From: Flammeovirgaceae bacterium
GTDB taxonomy: Bacteria; Bacteroidota; Bacteroidia; Cytophagales; Cyclobacteriaceae
Length of the DNA stretch: 33,308 nt
Assembly: GCA_023251155.1 (NCBI GenBank)
Contig: JAHEZH010000038.1
Span: 9,468 to 42,775 of the forward strand
Direction: 5' to 3'
Shown: positions 7,882-16,484 of the stretch, piece after piece
Layout of the letters: every line of letters begins with the position of its first letter
How positions within the stretch are numbered: position 1 is the stretch's first letter
Notes under the pieces: model-generated
Database searches by the model: none
What the model saw: the letters and a program-made list of their open reading frames with translations, nothing else
What the model was told of the DNA's origin: nothing
Program-made: the position numbers and the translations under genes

Positions 7882-8718
7882 ATGGTAAAAAATATTCTTG
7901 TTGGTGCTCTGTGCATAATGGCTTGGTCTGCGTTCTCGCAAATAGAAAATGCAAAAGTGACTGTACCTCCTGTGATCAATGGAAATGTAGAAGACTGGGA
8001 TAGCCTGGCCTGGCTGGAAGATGACAATCATAAATTCAAATACAACGTAGCGTTTGATGACAACAACCTGTATGTACGTGTAAAAATCAAAGATGAGTTG
8101 ACACAGCGGAAGATGGCTTCTTTCGGATTTACCGTTTGGCTGGATGCCAGTGGCAAGAAGAAGACCAAGTTAGGTATGCGTTATCCTACCGGTGTAGAAG
8201 CCACCGAGCGGATGGAAGCCCTACAGAAATCGGGAGAACTGGAAAAAGAACGAAGCGCACCGAAACGCGAGGAATTACGAAAAGAATTGAAGAAAAGCAT
8301 GATCTCTGATATTGAAGTGCTTGAACTGATCGGCCTTGCTGATAAACCACTTACCACCTCACGCACCGGCATTACCAATGGCATACAAGTGGTACTGGCG
8401 ATGGATGCCGATGAAGCATACATCTATGAAGCGGCCATTCCATTCAAAGCATTCCGGCTTTCCAAAGCACAGATCCCCGTATTGAGTGTGGGTTTTGAAA
8501 CGGGCAAGTATGTCATGCCTAAAGACAAAAATGCCAACACCAACTCCGCTGGTGGAGGAATGCCCGGTGGCGGATTTGGGGGCGGTGGCATGGGTTATGG
8601 CGGATACGGGGGTGGTTATGGTGGATACGGTGGTGGAATGCAATCATCCGGAAGAAGCTACAACAGCTCACCCCTGCTGGTAACCACGCACATGTGGACG
8701 AAAGTAAAACTGAATTAA
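7882..8718 (+). CDS. secreted CBM9-like domain protein with Gly-rich tail
   Basis: This 278-aa protein has a signal peptide ending near A-F-S-Q (about residue 19). Residues 25-100 (starting VPPVINGNVEDWDSL, then NNLYVRVKIKDE and FGFTVWLDASG) resemble carbohydrate-binding module family 9-like beta-sandwiches, which also occur without a known sugar ligand. A charged helical insert (about 110-145) and a return of beta strands follow (YIYEAAIPFKAFRL). The tail, about residues 220-255, is nearly all Gly with Met, Phe and Tyr and contains a YGGYGGG repeat. The protein ends with a short beta-like segment. I infer an exported or surface protein; the ligand is unknown. Confidence 0.65.
   Translation: MVKNILVGALCIMAWSAFSQIENAKVTVPPVINGNVEDWDSLAWLEDDNHKFKYNVAFDDNNLYVRVKIKDELTQRKMASFGFTVWLDASGKKKTKLGMRYPTGVEATERMEALQKSGELEKERSAPKREELRKELKKSMISDIEVLELIGLADKPLTTSRTGITNGIQVVLAMDADEAYIYEAAIPFKAFRLSKAQIPVLSVGFETGKYVMPKDKNANTNSAGGGMPGGGFGGGGMGYGGYGGGYGGYGGGMQSSGRSYNSSPLLVTTHMWTKVKLN
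8596..8637 (+). repeat. 21-base tandem repeat coding YGGYGGG twice
   Basis: Two adjacent 21-base units (8596-8616 and 8617-8637) in the Gly-rich tail encode the same heptapeptide and differ mainly at synonymous third positions. This suggests an old duplication rather than a recent slippage event. Confidence 0.75.
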
Positions 8719-8736
8719 TTTTATAGCAGCAAAACA

Positions 8737-9105
8737 ATGACTGTGCTTATTGCTCATGCAATATTACTAATCATGTATTGCCCTGTGGCTGCATTCTTTT
8801 TCTATCATCCACCCGATACGATAAATGAATTGTTTGGCTACCGCACACGGTTATCCATGAAAAATGAACATACCTGGAAGGAGGCAAACCGGTTTTCATC
8901 CGTTCTGCTGGTACTCGTTGCTTTGAGCACGTTCGTATTTCAGGTGGTCGCTTATTTTTGGATGGATGGCATGAATTCATTTTTTGGTGCTGTGACTTTT
9001 TTCACCATCCATCTAATACTTGTGATTCCGGTCACCGAGCTACACCTGCATTCTATCTTCGACAAAAACGGTGATTTTAAAAGTAAACCCAATAGTAAGA
9101 GTTGA
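8737..9105 (+). CDS. SdpI-family membrane protein
   Basis: This 122-aa protein has three predicted membrane segments (about residues 3-24, 49-72 and 80-103). The loop after the first carries the SdpI-type signature GYRTRLSMKNEHTWKEAN. In Bacillus, SdpI gives immunity to the SdpC toxin, but most homologues, including small Bacteroidetes ones like this, have no shown role. No sdpC-like toxin or sdpR-like regulator is adjacent. It starts 18 bases after the CBM9-like gene and may be cotranscribed with it. Confidence 0.75.
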   Translation: MTVLIAHAILLIMYCPVAAFFFYHPPDTINELFGYRTRLSMKNEHTWKEANRFSSVLLVLVALSTFVFQVVAYFWMDGMNSFFGAVTFFTIHLILVIPVTELHLHSIFDKNGDFKSKPNSKS

Positions 9106-9117
9106 GGCAAAAATCCG

Positions 9118-9125
9118 GACATTTG
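9118..9125 (+). promoter_or_regulatory. candidate -7 element (GACATTTG) before purM
   Basis: GACATTTG followed by CACC resembles TAnnTTTG with one mismatch at its first base. It lies 25 bases upstream of the GTG at 9151. No convincing -33 box is seen. Confidence 0.3.
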
Positions 9126-9150
9126 CACCATAGAACATCCATTTCAGAAA

Positions 9151-10314
9151 GTGTCCGACCGTTATAATCAGCGCGGGGTTTCCGCCAGCAAAGAAGATGT
9201 ACACCAGGCGATTCAAAACCTGGACAAGGGATTGTATCCCAAAGCGTTCTGTAAAATTGTGCCCGACCTTTTATCAGGCGATGAACAGTATTGTACCGTC
9301 ATGCATGCGGATGGTGCCGGCACCAAATCATCCCTTGCTTACTTATACTGGAAAGAAACCGGAGACATCTCCGTATGGAAAGGCATTGCACAGGATGCAA
9401 TCATCATGAATGTGGATGATCTTCTTTGCGTGGGCGCTACCGGTCCCATTCTTCTTTCTTCTACGATCGGCCGAAATAAAAATTTAATTCCGGGAGAGGT
9501 GATCTCCACCTTAATTAACGGTACGGAAGAAGTGCTTGCCATGCTTCGTGAGCATGGAATGGAAATCTATAGCACGGGTGGCGAAACCGCCGATGTAGGT
9601 GATCTGGTTCGCACTATTATTGTAGACAGCACGGTAAACGCCCGCATGAAGCGCAGTGATGTGGTTGACAACAGTAATATTCAGCCGGGTGATGTGATTA
9701 TTGGCATGGCATCCTACGGCCAGGCCAATTATGAAACAGAATACAATGGCGGTATGGGCAGCAATGGATTAACCTCTGCACGCCACGATGTGTTTGCTCA
9801 AGAATATGCCGCAAAGTACCCGGAGACATTTGATAAAAGTGTGCCGCTCGATCTGGTTTATTCCGGAAAATATAAAGTAACTGATGCTGTGCCGGATGCA
9901 CCGGTAAATGTGGGGAAGCTGGTATTATCGCCCACGCGTACTTATGCACCTGTCATTATCGCATTACTGAAAGAGTTACGTTCGGAAATCAATGGACTTG
10001 TTCACTGCAGTGGCGGGGCACAAACCAAGGTGATGCACTTTGTCGATAACGTACACATCATTAAAGACAGCCTCTTCGATATACCTCCGCTTTTCAAATT
10101 GATTCACGAATGCAGTGGCACCGACTGGAAAGAAATGTATAAAGTCTTCAACATGGGCCATCGTATGGAAGTATATCTGCCCGCTCACTTTGCAGATCAG
10201 GTGATTGCCATTTCGAAAAGCTTTGGCGTAGAGGCGAAGGTGATTGGCCACGTTGAAAAATCAGACAAGAAGCAATTGACTATCCGAAGCGATAAAGGAG
10301 TATTCAGTTATTGA
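9151..10314 (+). CDS. purM: phosphoribosylformylglycinamidine cyclo-ligase (AIR synthase)
   Basis: This 387-aa protein catalyses the ATP-dependent closure of FGAM to aminoimidazole ribotide in purine synthesis. The start is GTG and reads SDRYNQRGVSASKEDV, the N-terminus usual for the longer Bacteroidetes form (the E. coli enzyme is about 345 aa). HADGAGTKSS is the conserved substrate-loop motif. STGGETADVGD and SYGQANYETEYNGGMGSNG follow, then NMGHRMEVY near the C-terminus. It is a cytoplasmic enzyme with no other pur gene in the window. It has no operon link downstream; the next gene is 184 bases away. Confidence 0.95.
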   Translation: MSDRYNQRGVSASKEDVHQAIQNLDKGLYPKAFCKIVPDLLSGDEQYCTVMHADGAGTKSSLAYLYWKETGDISVWKGIAQDAIIMNVDDLLCVGATGPILLSSTIGRNKNLIPGEVISTLINGTEEVLAMLREHGMEIYSTGGETADVGDLVRTIIVDSTVNARMKRSDVVDNSNIQPGDVIIGMASYGQANYETEYNGGMGSNGLTSARHDVFAQEYAAKYPETFDKSVPLDLVYSGKYKVTDAVPDAPVNVGKLVLSPTRTYAPVIIALLKELRSEINGLVHCSGGAQTKVMHFVDNVHIIKDSLFDIPPLFKLIHECSGTDWKEMYKVFNMGHRMEVYLPAHFADQVIAISKSFGVEAKVIGHVEKSDKKQLTIRSDKGVFSY

Positions 10315-10365
10315 CGGAGCTGCCTTTTGCACCTCTCTTCGTTTCTTTGATGCTGGTGAGAAAAC

Positions 10366-10408
10366 AGGTGTGACCACCCACCAGGGCGCGAATTAAATGG
10401 GGACACCT
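10366..10408. other. weak inverted repeat in the purM downstream gap
   Basis: AGGTGT (10366-10371) and ACACCT (10403-10408) can pair around a 31-base loop. Nothing else is recognised in this 184-base gap. No T run follows, so it is not a clear terminator. Confidence 0.2.
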
Positions 10409-10498
10409 CTTCAGCGCAACCTGCTCTTCCATTACCTCCCGAAATCGTTTGTTGGATTTTAAAAATCAATTCCCTAACTATGTGATGAGACACACCTA

Positions 10499-11038
10499 GT
10501 GAAACGACTTGTCGCCATATCTTTTCTCGCCGTATTCCTGTTCAACCTGGTAGGATATTATGGTGTCTATTTTGGATTGCGTGTCAGCGCCGATCAGGCA
10601 TTGAGAACCCAGCTTGATAATCACGCTTACAATGAAAATGAAACGGTCACGTTAAAAATTCCATTCTCCCTTCCCTACCAAACCGACTGGGCAGGATCTT
10701 TTGAGCGGGTGGACGGAAATTTTGAAAAAGAGGGTCAATCCTATAAGCTCGTGAAGCAAAAGGTAGAGCGCGATACACTGATTATTGTGTACATCAAAGA
10801 TCAAAAAGCGACCAGCCTTCTTGAATCATTAACCGAGTTTGTTCACGCCAGCACCGATTCTCCACTTGCCAAAAAAGCCTCCCAGCTGATGAAGACCTTT
10901 GCTAAAGACTACATTGGCACACGCAATGAAATACAGACCTCCAGCACTGGCTGGTCATTAGATGAAACCTTTTCAGAGCCACAGTATACCACACGTGGTC
11001 TCTTCGAAAAAATTGCTTCTCCACCACCCAAAGGGTAA
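10499..11038 (+). CDS. membrane-anchored protein of unknown function
   Basis: The frame starts at a GTG (10499) directly after a TAG and encodes 179 aa. One hydrophobic segment at residues 4-25 is followed by a soluble, presumably periplasmic part. The segment VTLKIPFSLPYQTDW, then FERVDGNFEKEGQSYKLVKQK and RDTLIIVYIKD, recalls hypothetical proteins of Bacteroidetes that I cannot name further. The C-terminus ends in PPPKG. It lies 257 bases upstream of the AhpD-like operon, so a shared role is possible but not shown. No catalytic motif is visible. Confidence 0.6.
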   Translation: MKRLVAISFLAVFLFNLVGYYGVYFGLRVSADQALRTQLDNHAYNENETVTLKIPFSLPYQTDWAGSFERVDGNFEKEGQSYKLVKQKVERDTLIIVYIKDQKATSLLESLTEFVHASTDSPLAKKASQLMKTFAKDYIGTRNEIQTSSTGWSLDETFSEPQYTTRGLFEKIASPPPKG

Positions 11039-11156
11039 TCTTTTTTTTATGGAAATGCCTGCTGCGATACGCAGTGAGTGCTTATTGTTTCAGTGAGCAT
11101 CGCTGTGGCATTCAACATTTCAAATTCACGTTATCGTTACCTGGTAATACTGGATG

Positions 11157-11174
11157 GTGACGCACGTTCGTCAC
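11157..11174. other. hairpin in the gap upstream of the AhpD-like operon
   Basis: GTGACG-cacgtt-CGTCAC is a perfect 6-bp stem with a 6-base loop. It lies in the 257-base gap that otherwise holds a T8 run right after the stop at 11038 and the stronger leader hairpin at 11227-11264. I see no open frame of note in this gap. Confidence 0.35.
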
Positions 11175-11226
11175 GGCATTTCTCCTTATTAAAAAATCGT
11201 AGTTACTGGTTTACTTATTAGATGAG

Positions 11227-11264
11227 GAAACGGGCTGGCTTATGGTTTAGACCAGCCCCGTTTC
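11227..11264 (+). promoter_or_regulatory. leader hairpin just upstream of the AhpD-like operon
   Basis: GAAACGGGCTGG (11227-11238) pairs with CCAGCCCCGTTTC (11252-11264), giving 12 pairs with one bulged C and a 13-base loop. It ends 31 bases before the ATG of the first gene of the seven-gene cluster. It lacks a U tract, so it is more likely a 5'-leader structure (stability or control) than a terminator. Confidence 0.5.
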
Positions 11265-11295
11265 AAATCTTCACCTGCTTAACCGTTTCATTTTT

Positions 11296-11856
11296 ATGGC
11301 TTATATCAAAGTAGAAGAACACTTACCCGGTATTACCGGATTGCTCGAATACCGCAAAGACTCGGCGGAGCCTATTCGCGACCTTACACAATTTTTATTG
11401 CGCGGCCCCAATAGTTTAACCGAAGGAGAGCGCGAGTTGATTGCCACCGTTGTATCGCACCACAATGCATGCACGTTCTGCACCTCGGCACATACAGCCG
11501 CTGCCGATTTACTTCTGGGCGAAAGTACTACAGCTGCCTGTGTGAAAGCAGACATTGAAACGGCACCGGTGAGCGAAAAGATGAAAGCGCTGCTCACCAT
11601 TGCCAGGCAAACACAACAAAGTGGTAAAGCCGTAACTACGGAAAGCATCGCACGCGCAAAAAATGCCGGAGCTACTGACGTAGAAATTCATGACACCGTT
11701 CTGATTGCCGCACTCTTTTGCCTCTACAACCGGTACGTCGATGGCCTTTCCACTTTTACACCTACCGATCCCGGTTTTTATAAAGGCCTTGCCGATCGCA
11801 TTGTTCATCATGGCTACACCCGCTTACCCAACGGATACGATCATCTGAAAAAATAA
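11296..11856 (+). CDS. AhpD-like (carboxymuconolactone decarboxylase family) protein 1
   Basis: This 186-aa cytoplasmic protein belongs to the AhpD/CMD superfamily (peroxidase-related branch). Glu47, Cys59, Cys62 and His66 (in ACTFCTSAH) have the same spacing as Glu118/Cys130/Cys133/His137 of mycobacterial AhpD, the thiol-based proton-relay centre. AhpD's second His between the cysteines is Phe here. The C-terminal half has HDTVLIAALFCLYNRYVDGL, shared almost exactly with its two paralogues downstream. I infer thiol-dependent redox activity rather than carboxymuconolactone decarboxylation. It is the first gene of the seven-gene cluster, 36 bases before the TonB receptor. Confidence 0.85.
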   Translation: MAYIKVEEHLPGITGLLEYRKDSAEPIRDLTQFLLRGPNSLTEGERELIATVVSHHNACTFCTSAHTAAADLLLGESTTAACVKADIETAPVSEKMKALLTIARQTQQSGKAVTTESIARAKNAGATDVEIHDTVLIAALFCLYNRYVDGLSTFTPTDPGFYKGLADRIVHHGYTRLPNGYDHLKK

Positions 11857-11892
11857 AATCCTTTAACCCACACTTCACCCAAGCACGACCAC

Positions 11893-14664
11893 ATGAAAAA
11901 AACGTTACTCCTCTTTAATCTGCTTCTCTTACTTTGTTACTCTGCACTGGCGCAAGAGACTAACATATCCGGTACGCTCACCGATGCGGAGACCCGTTCT
12001 CCGATTGCAGGAGCTAACATCGTTATCAAAGGAAAACTTACCGGCACTACTTCTGATGCAGAAGGAAAGTATTCATTGTCTACTTCGATCAAGCTTCCCT
12101 TCACACTCGCTATCTCTTTGCTCGGCTATCAAAAGCAGGAGGTCGAAATCACGGAGGCCAATCAAACTGTTTCAGTAAGCCTTACTCCCAGCGCAGAGAT
12201 TCTGAACGAAATGGTTTTCTCGGCATCGCGTGTGGAGGAAAATATTCTTCAGTCGCCCGTGGCTATTGAAAAGATGGACTCACGTGCCATTCGCGAGACT
12301 CCGTCTGTTAATTTCTATGACGGATTACAAAATATCAAGTCGGTGGAGATGGTGACCAGTGGTTTGACTTTCAAGCAAATCAATACCCGCGGATTCAACA
12401 GCACCGGTAATTCGCGCTTCCTGCAACTGGTAGATGGTGTGGATAACCAAACACCCGGATTGAACTTTGCCGTAGGCAATTTATTCGGTTCATCCGATCT
12501 GGATATGGAAAGTGCTGAGTTGATTCCCGGTGCAGCATCGGCACTATATGGGCCTGTTGCTTTCAACGGCGTTTTAATGATGCGCACCAAAGATCCATTT
12601 CAATACCAGGGATTAAGCGCACAGGTAAAGGCGGGTGTAAATCACATCAATGAAAAATACGCAGATCCAAAAGGATTATACGACTTTGCTATCCGCTACG
12701 CGAACGCATTTAACAACAAGTTCGCGTTCAAAGTAAACGCTTCTTATTTCACCGGTACCGATTGGTACGCGACCAACTATACCGATGTTGACCCCAACAC
12801 TCCGGTGGAACAACGTGGCGATCGTAATCCTGCACGCAATGCACTGAATATTTATGGGGATGACGATGCCCGTACGCTGTCCGGCAATATTGGCCGTGTA
12901 TCGCGCACCGGCTATGAAGAACGTGCCCTGATGAACTATGACTCTTACAGCCTCAAAGCAAATGCAGCTCTTCATTACCGCGTGAGCGATAATATCGAGT
13001 TGATCTATCAATACAACTACAATCAGGGAAGAGCGGCTTATACAGGAAGTAATCGTTTCATGTTGAACGATTTCAACTTCCAGCAACACCGTGTGGAGAT
13101 GAGAGGAAGCAATTACTTTGTGCGTGCTTACGCAAGTATTGAAGACTCCAATAATTCATACAATGGAAAAGGATTAGGTCAATTGATTAACAAAACATGG
13201 GTACGCGATTTAAATGGAAATATAGTAAGCGCTGACCAGGCCGATAACATGTGGTACACCCGATATGAATCAGCCATACCTGATAAAAACAACGTCAGCG
13301 CTGCTGATCAGGCAGCGGCACGCGCCTTCGCGGATCAGGGAAGATTCTTACCCGGCTCTCCTGAATTTGAAGAACAGAAGAAAAGACTGATCGCTACTCA
13401 AGGATTAAGCGGTGCTGGTATCCTTAGCCAAAGCAAACTGTACCATGCTGAAGGTCAGTATGACTTCAGTGATAAGATTAAAGTAATTGACCTGTTGGCC
13501 GGAGGTAATTTCCGCTTGTACGATATGTTCACCAACGGAACGTTGTTTGATGATCTGAATAACAAAATCACCATCAAAGAGGGAGGGGCATTTGTGCAGG
13601 CATCGAAAAGATTACTGGCCGAAAATTTAAAATTAACAGCTTCTATGCGTTACGATAAGAACCAGAATTTCAATGGACGATTCACTCCGCGAGCATCGGC
13701 CGTATACACTGTAGCCAGAAATCACTACTTCCGTACTTCTTTCCAAACAGGTTTCCGCAACCCTACACCGGGTGATCAATACATCAAGCTGAATGCAGGC
13801 CCTATCACTATCCTTGGTGGTGTGCCTGACAACAGCAAAGGAATGAACGTGTATGAAAATTCATTCACCTCCACTTCACTAGGGCCATTCTTCGGAGCAT
13901 TTGGTGCTGCAATGGCTCAAGGTGCTCAGCCACAACAAGCAATTAATCAAACCAAAGATTTATTAGTAAAATCAAATGTGCCTTACATCAAACCTGAACG
14001 AATTCAAAGTTTTGAAGTAGGATATAAAGGAGTATTCAATAACAAGATCGTAGTCGATGTGAATTACTATTTCAGCAGCTACAATGATTTCCTGTTAAAT
14101 CAGGTGGTGATGCAGCCAAACAGTCCCGTATTAGGTGCTGATGGAAAAATCAATCCACAAGCTGCGCAGGATCTGTTAAGTGGAAACAGTCACTTGTTCC
14201 AATTATATACTAATGCAAGTGATCGTGTTACTTCACAGGGAGCTACGGCTGGTCTTACTTTCCTTCTTCCAAGAAACTACATCATTGGTGCAAACGGAAC
14301 ATGGGCATCATTTGACTTGAAGAATGCCAACATCAATGATATCCCCGCATTCAACACACCGAAGTACAGAACTACTGTTACGTTTGGCAACAGCGCTATC
14401 ACCAAGAACATTGGCTTCAACATAGCATGGCGCTGGCAAGATGCGTTCGACTGGACCAGTACTTTCAATCAGTTAAGACCAGGTCGTATCGAAGCGTACA
14501 GCATTGTTGATGCACAGGTAAGTTATAAAGTAGCAATCATCAAATCGGTAGTAAAACTTGGCGCGAATAACCTTTTCAACAATCAGGTGTATCAGGCATA
14601 TGGTTCTCCTGCTATTGGTGCCATCTATTATGCAAGCATCACATTCGATCAATTATTTCGCTGA
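11893..14664 (+). CDS. TonB-dependent outer-membrane receptor with carboxypeptidase-like N-terminal domain
   Basis: This 923-aa receptor has a signal peptide cut near A-L-A-Q (about residue 20). A CarboxypepD-regulatory-like fold (about 24-105, ISGTLTDAETRSPIAGANI) follows. The plug (about 110-230) includes NTRGFNSTGNSRFLQLVDGV and LIPGAASALYGPVAFNG. The rest is a 22-strand type barrel ending YYASITFDQLFR. No SusD-like partner follows, and the length is below most SusC proteins, so polysaccharide uptake is less likely. The MFS transporter starts 11 bases downstream, arguing that the pair moves one substrate from outside to cytoplasm. The substrate is unknown. Confidence 0.93.
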   Translation: MKKTLLLFNLLLLLCYSALAQETNISGTLTDAETRSPIAGANIVIKGKLTGTTSDAEGKYSLSTSIKLPFTLAISLLGYQKQEVEITEANQTVSVSLTPSAEILNEMVFSASRVEENILQSPVAIEKMDSRAIRETPSVNFYDGLQNIKSVEMVTSGLTFKQINTRGFNSTGNSRFLQLVDGVDNQTPGLNFAVGNLFGSSDLDMESAELIPGAASALYGPVAFNGVLMMRTKDPFQYQGLSAQVKAGVNHINEKYADPKGLYDFAIRYANAFNNKFAFKVNASYFTGTDWYATNYTDVDPNTPVEQRGDRNPARNALNIYGDDDARTLSGNIGRVSRTGYEERALMNYDSYSLKANAALHYRVSDNIELIYQYNYNQGRAAYTGSNRFMLNDFNFQQHRVEMRGSNYFVRAYASIEDSNNSYNGKGLGQLINKTWVRDLNGNIVSADQADNMWYTRYESAIPDKNNVSAADQAAARAFADQGRFLPGSPEFEEQKKRLIATQGLSGAGILSQSKLYHAEGQYDFSDKIKVIDLLAGGNFRLYDMFTNGTLFDDLNNKITIKEGGAFVQASKRLLAENLKLTASMRYDKNQNFNGRFTPRASAVYTVARNHYFRTSFQTGFRNPTPGDQYIKLNAGPITILGGVPDNSKGMNVYENSFTSTSLGPFFGAFGAAMAQGAQPQQAINQTKDLLVKSNVPYIKPERIQSFEVGYKGVFNNKIVVDVNYYFSSYNDFLLNQVVMQPNSPVLGADGKINPQAAQDLLSGNSHLFQLYTNASDRVTSQGATAGLTFLLPRNYIIGANGTWASFDLKNANINDIPAFNTPKYRTTVTFGNSAITKNIGFNIAWRWQDAFDWTSTFNQLRPGRIEAYSIVDAQVSYKVAIIKSVVKLGANNLFNNQVYQAYGSPAIGAIYYASITFDQLFR

Positions 14665-14675
14665 TCTAAATCAAC

Positions 14676-15905
14676 ATGGAATTAACAGCTACAACGAATC
14701 AGCCCACAGAGCGAATCAGTGCTCACCTGTGGATTGCTTTTGTGCTCTGCTTTATCGTAGACATACTAAGCGGCACCGTGTCTACGCTGATGTCCGTATA
14801 TCTGCCCGTGGTAGTGAAGGATTTACTGGGTGATGTAAGTGGGCAGCAACTCGGCAAAGTGAGTGCCTATATCAATTCACTTTTTATTTTAGGATGGGCA
14901 GCAGGAGGTTTTATCTGGGGCATGATCAGTGATCGTATTGGTCGTTCCAAAGCATTGATCTTTGCTATGGGCTCGTATGGCACTTTCACGGTACTTACCG
15001 GCTTTGCTTCCTCATGGGAATTGGTTGTTGCCTTCCGTTTTCTATCCGGCTTTGGAGTAGGAGGAGTATTGGTCATTGCACCAATACTTCTTTCCGAACT
15101 CTTCCCTGAAAAATCGCGCTCCGTTTTTGTTGGAATACTATCCATTGGTTTTCCAATCGGAATATTCTCTGCCGGACTTGTAAACAACCTGATACCTACG
15201 TGGCGTCAGGGCTTTTTAATCGGCAGCATTCCCGTTGGTATCGCCATCATTTCGATCTGGGCGTTGAAGGAATCAGAGAAATGGAAAAATGCAACCAGTG
15301 TCCATTCCATTTATGGCAAATCATTATTCGCGCCTGAATACAGAAACAACCTATGGAAAGGAGCGGTCATCTTTGGGTCGATGCTCATTGGATTATGGGC
15401 CATCTTCTCATGGCTGCCTACATGGGTACAAAGTTTAATCACCGATACGGATGGGCAAAAAGAAAGAGGATTGAGCATGATGCTGATGGGTGCTGGCGGA
15501 TTAGCCGGAGGCTTCTTCTCCGGATGGCTTTCCAACGGCCTGGGTGTGCGCAAGGCGATGGTCATGTGTTTTTCTGCCTGCATTGTTTTATCATTCCTTC
15601 TCTTCGGATGGAACACCTCCTTTTCAAAAATCATATTCGTTGAGATTGCCACAATGGCTGTTTTCTTTGGATTCAGCCAGGGATTATTGTCCGTTTATAT
15701 TCCTCAGTTATTTCCTGTTTCACTTCGCGCAACAGCTACCGGTTTCTGTTTTAACATGGGCAGACTATTTACCGCTGCTGCCGTTTTCTTCATTGGTACA
15801 TTGGTAACAAAGCTGGGAGGTTATGGCAATTCGCTGCTCACATTCTCCGGTGTATTCGTCATTGGCCTCCTTGCTATTTATTTCACTAAAGACAAAGCAA
15901 ACTAA
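14676..15905 (+). CDS. MFS transporter, organic-acid/metabolite:H+ symporter type
   Basis: This 409-aa protein has about 12 membrane segments. The MFS motif A lies between TM2 and TM3 (GMISDRIGRSKAL). SELFPEKSRSVFVGI follows TM4, and QLFPVSLRATATGFCFNMGR lies in the second half. These motifs are typical of the sugar-porter-like aromatic-acid/metabolite symporter group. It probably imports a small organic anion, or exports one; direction cannot be read from sequence. It is tightly packed: 11 bases after the TonB receptor and 2 bases before the second AhpD-like gene, so translational coupling is likely. Confidence 0.9.
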   Translation: MELTATTNQPTERISAHLWIAFVLCFIVDILSGTVSTLMSVYLPVVVKDLLGDVSGQQLGKVSAYINSLFILGWAAGGFIWGMISDRIGRSKALIFAMGSYGTFTVLTGFASSWELVVAFRFLSGFGVGGVLVIAPILLSELFPEKSRSVFVGILSIGFPIGIFSAGLVNNLIPTWRQGFLIGSIPVGIAIISIWALKESEKWKNATSVHSIYGKSLFAPEYRNNLWKGAVIFGSMLIGLWAIFSWLPTWVQSLITDTDGQKERGLSMMLMGAGGLAGGFFSGWLSNGLGVRKAMVMCFSACIVLSFLLFGWNTSFSKIIFVEIATMAVFFGFSQGLLSVYIPQLFPVSLRATATGFCFNMGRLFTAAAVFFIGTLVTKLGGYGNSLLTFSGVFVIGLLAIYFTKDKAN

Positions 15906-15907
15906 CT

Positions 15908-16453
15908 ATGGCACATATTAAAGTTCCGGAAGGTGTTCCCGGTATTCGCAGCCTGGTCATGTTCCGGCCAGAGACAGGGAAGCCCTTATATGAATTGGCA
16001 CAAATCCTGTTGCGTGATGAGTCACCACTTAGTCCCGCAGAACGTGAACTGATTGCCACACATGTATCCTCACGCAATGAATGTATGTTTTGCATGAGCA
16101 GTCATGCTGCGGCAGCACGTGAGCTGTTGGGTGATCAGAAAGAAGTAGTGGATTGCGTCATTAAAGATGTGAACACCGCACCTGTTTCTCCGAAGATGAA
16201 AGCGCTGTTGAATATAGCAGGCAAAGTGCAGGTGAATGGGAAACAAGTGAAGCCTGAAGACATCGAAGAAGCACGCCAACACGGTGCCCATGATCGCGAT
16301 ATACACGATACCGTTTTGATTGCCGCCACCTTCTCCTTGTTCAATCGCTATGTCGATGGACTTGCCAGTTTCACGCCCACCGACCCCAAAGCCTATGAAG
16401 AGATGGGCAAGCGCATGTCATCGATGGGGTATGTTTTACCTCAACCCGCTTAA
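15908..16453 (+). CDS. AhpD-like (carboxymuconolactone decarboxylase family) protein 2
   Basis: This 181-aa protein aligns without gaps to the 11296 gene over its first 75 residues. It keeps Glu47, Cys59, Cys62 and His66 (ECMFCMSSH), the centre of AhpD-type thiol chemistry. It also keeps the late block HDTVLIAATFSLFNRYVDGL and ends with FTPTDPKAYEEMGKRMSSMG. The start ATG follows the transporter stop by only 2 bases. It is closer to the third copy at the N-terminus (MAHI, PGIR, FRPET) than to the first. The subunits may form mixed oligomers with its paralogues, since AhpD proteins are trimers or hexamers; that is inference. Confidence 0.87.
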   Translation: MAHIKVPEGVPGIRSLVMFRPETGKPLYELAQILLRDESPLSPAERELIATHVSSRNECMFCMSSHAAAARELLGDQKEVVDCVIKDVNTAPVSPKMKALLNIAGKVQVNGKQVKPEDIEEARQHGAHDRDIHDTVLIAATFSLFNRYVDGLASFTPTDPKAYEEMGKRMSSMGYVLPQPA

Positions 16454-16484
16454 TTAAAATAACCGGCCCTAATCCCAATACCAT

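Noticed and set aside
8737-9105. SdpC-type toxin immunity system
   Set aside because: The SdpI-family signature is present, but no toxin or SdpR-type regulator gene is adjacent.
11893-14664. SusC/SusD polysaccharide-utilisation locus
   Set aside because: No SusD-like lipoprotein or glycoside hydrolase follows the receptor, and the partners are a transporter and redox or alkyltransferase-type enzymes.
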